From: Aerococcus sp.
GTDB taxonomy: Bacteria > Bacillota > Bacilli > Lactobacillales > Aerococcaceae
DNA: 37,578 bases
NCBI GenBank assembly: GCA_030528285.1
Contig: JAUMZE010000002.1
Span: 1 to 37,578 of the forward strand
Reading direction: 5' to 3'
Part shown: piece after piece, positions 34,261 through 37,578 of the stretch
Layout: each line of letters starts with the position of its first letter
How positions within the stretch are numbered: position 1 is the first letter of the stretch
Translations under genes and position numbers: made by a program
Notes under the pieces: model-generated
Databases searched by the model: none
What the model saw: only the letters and a program-made list of their open reading frames with translations
Told to the model about the DNA's origin: nothing

Positions 34261-35166
34261 ATGAATCAGCGACATGATGAGCCATTACAAGTAGAGGCAG
34301 ATACAGCACAGGGAGTGATGGCAGACAATGAAACTAACATGAAAATTCTACAAAAAGAGGAAGCCAAGAAGCAATCGATTGAACCAGAACAGGACCTGTT
34401 TTCAGTACTCAAGCAAACGAATATGACAACGGAAGAACAGAGAGAACGAGAAAAAAACGCAACCCCACTAGTCCACCAAAAAGGAGTGCGGATGAAGGAA
34501 ATGCCACAATCATTGCGCCCGAGAGAACGATTGATGCAGTACGGCACCGAAGCTCTTCCTACTTATGAACTACTGGCCATCTTACTCGGGAGCGGGCAGC
34601 GAGGGGAAAATGCCGTGCAATTGGCCATGCGGATCTTGAATCAGTTTGATGGACTGTTTGGACTGAAACATGCGACCTATGAAGAACTCACAACACTCCC
34701 TGGCATTGGCCCGAGTAAAGCACTCACAATCTTAGCAGCAATTGCTTTAGGAGAACGAATGGCACAAGAAAAAGGCATAAAAAATGGCACCATCACGAGC
34801 TGTGAGGATGCCGGCGCATATTTCTTACCACGATTAAAGGATTTGGAGCAGGAACATGTGATGGTGCTGTTTTTGAACATGAAAAATGAGATTGTCCGCC
34901 AGAAAACGATTTTCATCGGATCGTTGAACACCTCGGTGGCACATCCTCGTGAAATTTTCAAGGAGGCCATTCGCAGTGCAGCGGCCCATATTATCGTAGC
35001 CCACAACCATCCGTCCGGAAATCCCACTCCCTCAAAGGCCGATCTCGCATTCACAGAGCGCTTAGTGAAGGTGGGGGAACTGGTCGGGATTGACATAGTG
35101 GATCATCTCATTATTGGCGAGGATGATTTTGTTAGTCTGCGGGAAAAAGGCTGGATGACCAATTAA
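34261..35166 (+). CDS. radC: RadC-family JAMM/MPN+ protein with N-terminal extension
   Basis: RadC proteins carry a JAMM metal-binding site; their role in repair is doubtful and not settled. The JAMM residues are visible in IVAHNHPSGNPTPSKAD near the C-terminus, and a helix-hairpin-helix region (TLPGIGPSKALTIL) precedes it. The ordinary RadC region begins near MPQSLRPRERLMQYG. From ATG 34261 the product has 301 residues, with about 77 extra charged, disordered-looking residues. A second in-frame ATG at 34492 is preceded by AAAAAGGAGTG with good spacing and gives 224 residues, the usual family length. Either or both may be used; the first follows AGAGGTG with longer spacing. The stop shares bases with the convergent membrane gene. 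Confidence 0.88.
   Translation: MNQRHDEPLQVEADTAQGVMADNETNMKILQKEEAKKQSIEPEQDLFSVLKQTNMTTEEQREREKNATPLVHQKGVRMKEMPQSLRPRERLMQYGTEALPTYELLAILLGSGQRGENAVQLAMRILNQFDGLFGLKHATYEELTTLPGIGPSKALTILAAIALGERMAQEKGIKNGTITSCEDAGAYFLPRLKDLEQEHVMVLFLNMKNEIVRQKTIFIGSLNTSVAHPREIFKEAIRSAAAHIIVAHNHPSGNPTPSKADLAFTERLVKVGELVGIDIVDHLIIGEDDFVSLREKGWMTN
34492..35166 (+). other. Alternative internal start of radC
   Basis: ATG 34492 begins six or so bases after AAGGAG and would give a conventional 224-residue RadC. It is listed separately because its ribosome binding site is better than that of the upstream start. Confidence 0.5.
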
Positions 35167-35873
35167 TCCGTCATCATTGGATATTTGCGCGCTACCATCA
35201 CGATCATCACGCTCAACAGGACAGGAATCAAAACAATCATGATCCCCAATGCAACATGAAAAGCTGTCAGGAAATGAAGTACCAGCCCGGATGCGATGAG
35301 TAACAACAAGGATAGGAGAAGACTCCTCCGCTTGAGGATGGGGGAGAGGTTCTTTAAGGCGGAGATAGCGATAAATAGGTAAGAAGCAAGTAATAAACAC
35401 CCACTGATCAAGTTAAGCCAGCCCGTCGCCATGACCTTTCCAATCGCATAATTGAGATTCGCCTGGAAGAGAACGAGTTGCGCGCTGAATAAGAAAGTAG
35501 GGAGGAGCGGATGGATGCCCTGCGCAATCACATAGGAATGCACCAACAGCCAATGAATAATGACTAAATATCGTGGCAGCCCCGTTGTTTGCGTCCAGTA
35601 GAAAATCGCCAAGAGCCAGTAAATCCCTTCACAGATAAAAAGACGTTTCGTGTTAGTAATGAGGGTGAGGCTCTTTTGATTGGAAAAGAGAAAATAAAAT
35701 TGCTGAAAGAGAAATAGTATCCCCACAAGTGCAATCAGTGGCACTAGCTGTAGTGACTCCCAAGTATCGATCGACCAGTGAAAGAGACTAGGAATCAAAA
35801 GCGTCATGACGATCAACGCACCGTGCGTGAAGAGACGGGGCCAGTGTTTTTTGAGCATGATTTTAAGCACCAT
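35163..35873 (-). CDS. Hypothetical integral membrane protein, 236 residues
   Basis: I do not recognise this protein. It has about seven hydrophobic helices spread over its length, little soluble domain, and short basic loops such as KNLSPILKRR. ATG 35873 follows GAAGG with seven-base spacing, and the gene overlaps the end of mnmM by 11 bases, so translation is likely coupled. It converges on radC and the two stop codons share TTAA. A transport or lipid-related role is possible, but nothing in the sequence fixes it. Confidence 0.75.
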   Translation of the reverse strand: MVLKIMLKKHWPRLFTHGALIVMTLLIPSLFHWSIDTWESLQLVPLIALVGILFLFQQFYFLFSNQKSLTLITNTKRLFICEGIYWLLAIFYWTQTTGLPRYLVIIHWLLVHSYVIAQGIHPLLPTFLFSAQLVLFQANLNYAIGKVMATGWLNLISGCLLLASYLFIAISALKNLSPILKRRSLLLSLLLLIASGLVLHFLTAFHVALGIMIVLIPVLLSVMIVMVARKYPMMTD

Positions 35874-36441
35874 GGGAGGACCTTCTTTCTATCAGGATGA
35901 GTTTCGGTGGTTGATGTTTTTGATTGATGAATTCAAAGCGGCCCACCGCAAATTGGGTTTGATCAAGCGTACTGAGAAAAGTAATCAACGTTTCATATTC
36001 CGCCAAGCCCCCAGGATGTCCGATGTAGGCAGCAATCAATACATGTCCTCCTGGTGTTAAACGCTCCAAGAGTTGTTTGACGGCTGGCACGGTTGTTTCG
36101 GGATGAGTGATGATTGATTTATCCCCGTGTGGCAGATAGCCGAGATTAAAAATACCTAAATCCACTTGAACATCAGAAGGTAGATATTGGTCGAGCTGTT
36201 CGTGGCCCGCTTGGTAGAGTGTCACCCGATCTAGGAGCTCTGCTTTTTTGAGGCGTTCCTTGGTTTTTCGGATGGCTTGAGGTTGAATGTCAAATCCGTA
36301 GACATGGCCCATTTTTCCCACCTGTTCTGCCAGATAGAGGGTGTCAAATCCCTGTCCAACCGTCGCATCAACGGTAATTTTCCCGGGTGTTAACCATTGT
36401 TTGATATATTGATGTGTGATCGTTACGATATTCGTTGCCAT
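35863..36441 (-). CDS. mnmM: tRNA wobble-uridine methyltransferase MnmM (YtqB family)
   Basis: The family catalyses the last methylation of mnm5s2U34 on tRNAs in B. subtilis (YtqB). The 192-residue SAM-dependent enzyme shows motif I DATVGQGFDTLYLAEQVG with its Gly-rich loop, motif II YGFDIQPQAI, and the family motif IFNLGYLPHGDK followed by ITHPETT. ATG follows AGGGAG with suitable spacing. Its own -10 element (TATAAT on the minus strand at 36506-36501) lies upstream; it is first in an operon with the 236-residue membrane protein. The older family name was putative rRNA methylase, so older labels may differ. Confidence 0.9.
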   Translation of the reverse strand: MATNIVTITHQYIKQWLTPGKITVDATVGQGFDTLYLAEQVGKMGHVYGFDIQPQAIRKTKERLKKAELLDRVTLYQAGHEQLDQYLPSDVQVDLGIFNLGYLPHGDKSIITHPETTVPAVKQLLERLTPGGHVLIAAYIGHPGGLAEYETLITFLSTLDQTQFAVGRFEFINQKHQPPKLILIERRSSHGA

Positions 36442-36695
36442 GCCGACTCCCTACTTCTGATAGTGGCTCACTCAATCAACAGCTATAATCATTCAGCTTC
36501 ATTATAGCATTGCCCATTAGAAAAAGGCGATGAATCCTAAAGTGATGAAGAAACTTTTCCCCTGATTTCATGCGCTCCATCCGTGATGACTGATACGGTG
36601 AAGGTAGCGGTTACAGAAAGTTACAATCACATGACAGATATTAAATTCTCTCATCAAAAATAAAAGTATGGTGTGTGATTCACTGACGGTTATTA
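36442..36695. other. Divergent intergenic region, mnmM and hydrolase
   Basis: This stretch holds the mnmM promoter region (minus-strand TATAAT at 36501-36506, weak -35) and otherwise no ORF that I can support. The direct repeat GTTACA(GAAA)GTTACA near 36610-36625 is noted, but has no known meaning. Confidence 0.4.
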
Positions 36696-36701
36696 TATAA
36701 T
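36673..36701 (+). promoter_or_regulatory. Promoter of the peptidoglycan hydrolase
   Basis: GTGTGA (36673-36678), a 17-base spacer and consensus TATAAT (36696-36701). The -35 element is weak. Confidence 0.5.
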
Positions 36702-36747
36702 GGAGCGGAGAGAATACTCGATGATAGAACTAAGGGGGAAATCTGTA

Positions 36748-37578
36748 GTGACTAGGCAGAGAAGACGAAACCAATCGCTGAAAATCGGGGCGACTATTTT
36801 CGGTTCGGTATTAGCGGTGGCAGCGTTCGGTGCACTCCACCAAGAAAATCAGGTGGAAGCAGCGCCACAAACACAAAAATATGATATTAATAATCCATTC
36901 TTACAGAGCATTGCATCCTATGCGCAGAATCTCGCGGGAAATAACGGACTCTATGCATCGGTTATGATGGCTCAGGCGGCGTTGGAATCAGGTTACGGCT
37001 CTAGTACCTTATCCCAGGCACCTGCCAATAACTTGTTTGGAATGAAGGGGAGCTACAACGGGCAATCCGTGATGATGAATACCCTGGAGGATGATGGAAC
37101 CGGGCATTACTACACGACCAAGGCGGCTTTCCGTGCCTATCCAACCTACTACGAATCCTTGTCCGATTATGTGAAATTACTGAAGAACGGACTTACTTGG
37201 GACCCTAATTATTATGCGGGTGCGTGGAAAACGAATACCATGTCTTACCAACAAGCCACCGCTTATTTGACGGGCCGTTATGCGACAGATACGGCTTATG
37301 CGGGCAAATTGAACCGGATCATTGAGCAATACGACCTCACGCGTTTTGATACGCCAGGTGGATCCAGCACTTCCAACAGCCAAAACCACGCAACCAACAA
37401 TAACTCGTCTTCCAACTCGCACGCGTCTTCTAGCACGAATAAGAGCTATACCGTAAAAGCGGGAGACGGATTATGGACCGTATCCCAGGCACTCGGAACG
37501 ACCATTGACGCAGTGAAACAGGCAAACGGATTGAGCTCTAACTTAATCTTCCCAGGCCAGGTCTTGTATGCGCCGGGC
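36748..37578 (+). CDS. Secreted GH73 glucosaminidase with LysM, 3' end outside window
   Basis: This is a cell-wall hydrolase that cuts N-acetylglucosaminyl bonds in peptidoglycan. The visible 277 residues have a signal peptide (RQRRRNQS, then a hydrophobic stretch and a cleavage region around VEAAPQ), a GH73 glucosaminidase domain (about 45-205) with the probable catalytic Glu80 in AALESGYGSS and the PANNLFGMKG motif, a Ser/Asn-rich linker (about 208-232), and a first LysM repeat from about 233 (SYTVKAGDGLWTVSQALG). The frame is open at the window edge, so more LysM copies are likely, as in AcmA or enterococcal AtlA. GTG 36748 follows AAGGGGG; ATG 36721 is in frame but lies only about 14 bases after the expected transcript start. 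Confidence 0.9.
   Translation, partial: MTRQRRRNQSLKIGATIFGSVLAVAAFGALHQENQVEAAPQTQKYDINNPFLQSIASYAQNLAGNNGLYASVMMAQAALESGYGSSTLSQAPANNLFGMKGSYNGQSVMMNTLEDDGTGHYYTTKAAFRAYPTYYESLSDYVKLLKNGLTWDPNYYAGAWKTNTMSYQQATAYLTGRYATDTAYAGKLNRIIEQYDLTRFDTPGGSSTSNSQNHATNNNSSSNSHASSSTNKSYTVKAGDGLWTVSQALGTTIDAVKQANGLSSNLIFPGQVLYAPG

Overview
The window looks like chromosomal backbone of a low-to-mid GC Firmicute of the order Lactobacillales, perhaps near Aerococcaceae or Carnobacteriaceae; the genus cannot be fixed from the sequence. Pointers are tRNA genes without encoded CCA, AGGAGG-type ribosome binding sites, TTGACA/TATAAT promoters, a T-box leader, a CtsR-like operator, a Lactococcus-type PurBox, a SloR/ScaR-type metalloregulator, an SpxR-type CBS-HotDog protein, and gene pairs such as tgt-yajC-comN and rhomboid-glucokinase-rhodanese.

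Layout. 1-733: end of a tRNA array (Asp, Phe, Tyr, Trp, His, Gln, Cys, Leu) with a terminator. 740-2705: decayed DNA, namely a possible tRNA fragment, an AraC-family regulator and a divergent ABC transporter that have both lost their 5' ends. 2926-4604: YjeM-type amino acid permease. 4687-5596: an orphan membrane protein, then a 33-residue amphipathic peptide with its own promoter and terminator. 5748-7832: a TIM-barrel protein of unknown function, a D-2-hydroxyacid dehydrogenase, and a terminator shared with convergent xpt. 8584-11497: PurBox and xpt on one side, CtsR-like operator and clpB on the other. 11727-13796: tgt-yajC-comN. 13871-18186: a tight operon of metalloregulator, dinB, spxR-like gene and nrnA. 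18206-19819: zwf. 19967-21389: cshB-type helicase. 21442-25135: yfhO and a DUF1189 gene overlapping in an operon. 25348-28040: a PBP2b-type transpeptidase and cysteine-poor L33. 28202-31135: rhomboid protease, glucokinase, a rhodanese-like protein without its cysteine, 3-methyladenine glycosylase and a 48-residue membrane peptide. 31195-34195: valine T-box and valS. 34261-36441: radC, convergent on a membrane protein plus mnmM. 36748-end: secreted GH73/LysM peptidoglycan hydrolase, cut by the window edge.

Functionally this is mostly housekeeping: translation and tRNA modification (tRNAs, tgt, mnmM, valS, L33), stress and repair (clpB, dinB, spxR, nrnA, mpg, radC), envelope (PBP2b, YfhO, GH73) and carbon or purine metabolism (zwf, glk, xpt). 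I saw no CRISPR array, insertion sequence or phage module. The least explained items are the 33-residue peptide unit, the decayed segment behind the tRNAs, a short minus-strand ORF behind clpB, and a rhodanese-like protein without its catalytic cysteine.
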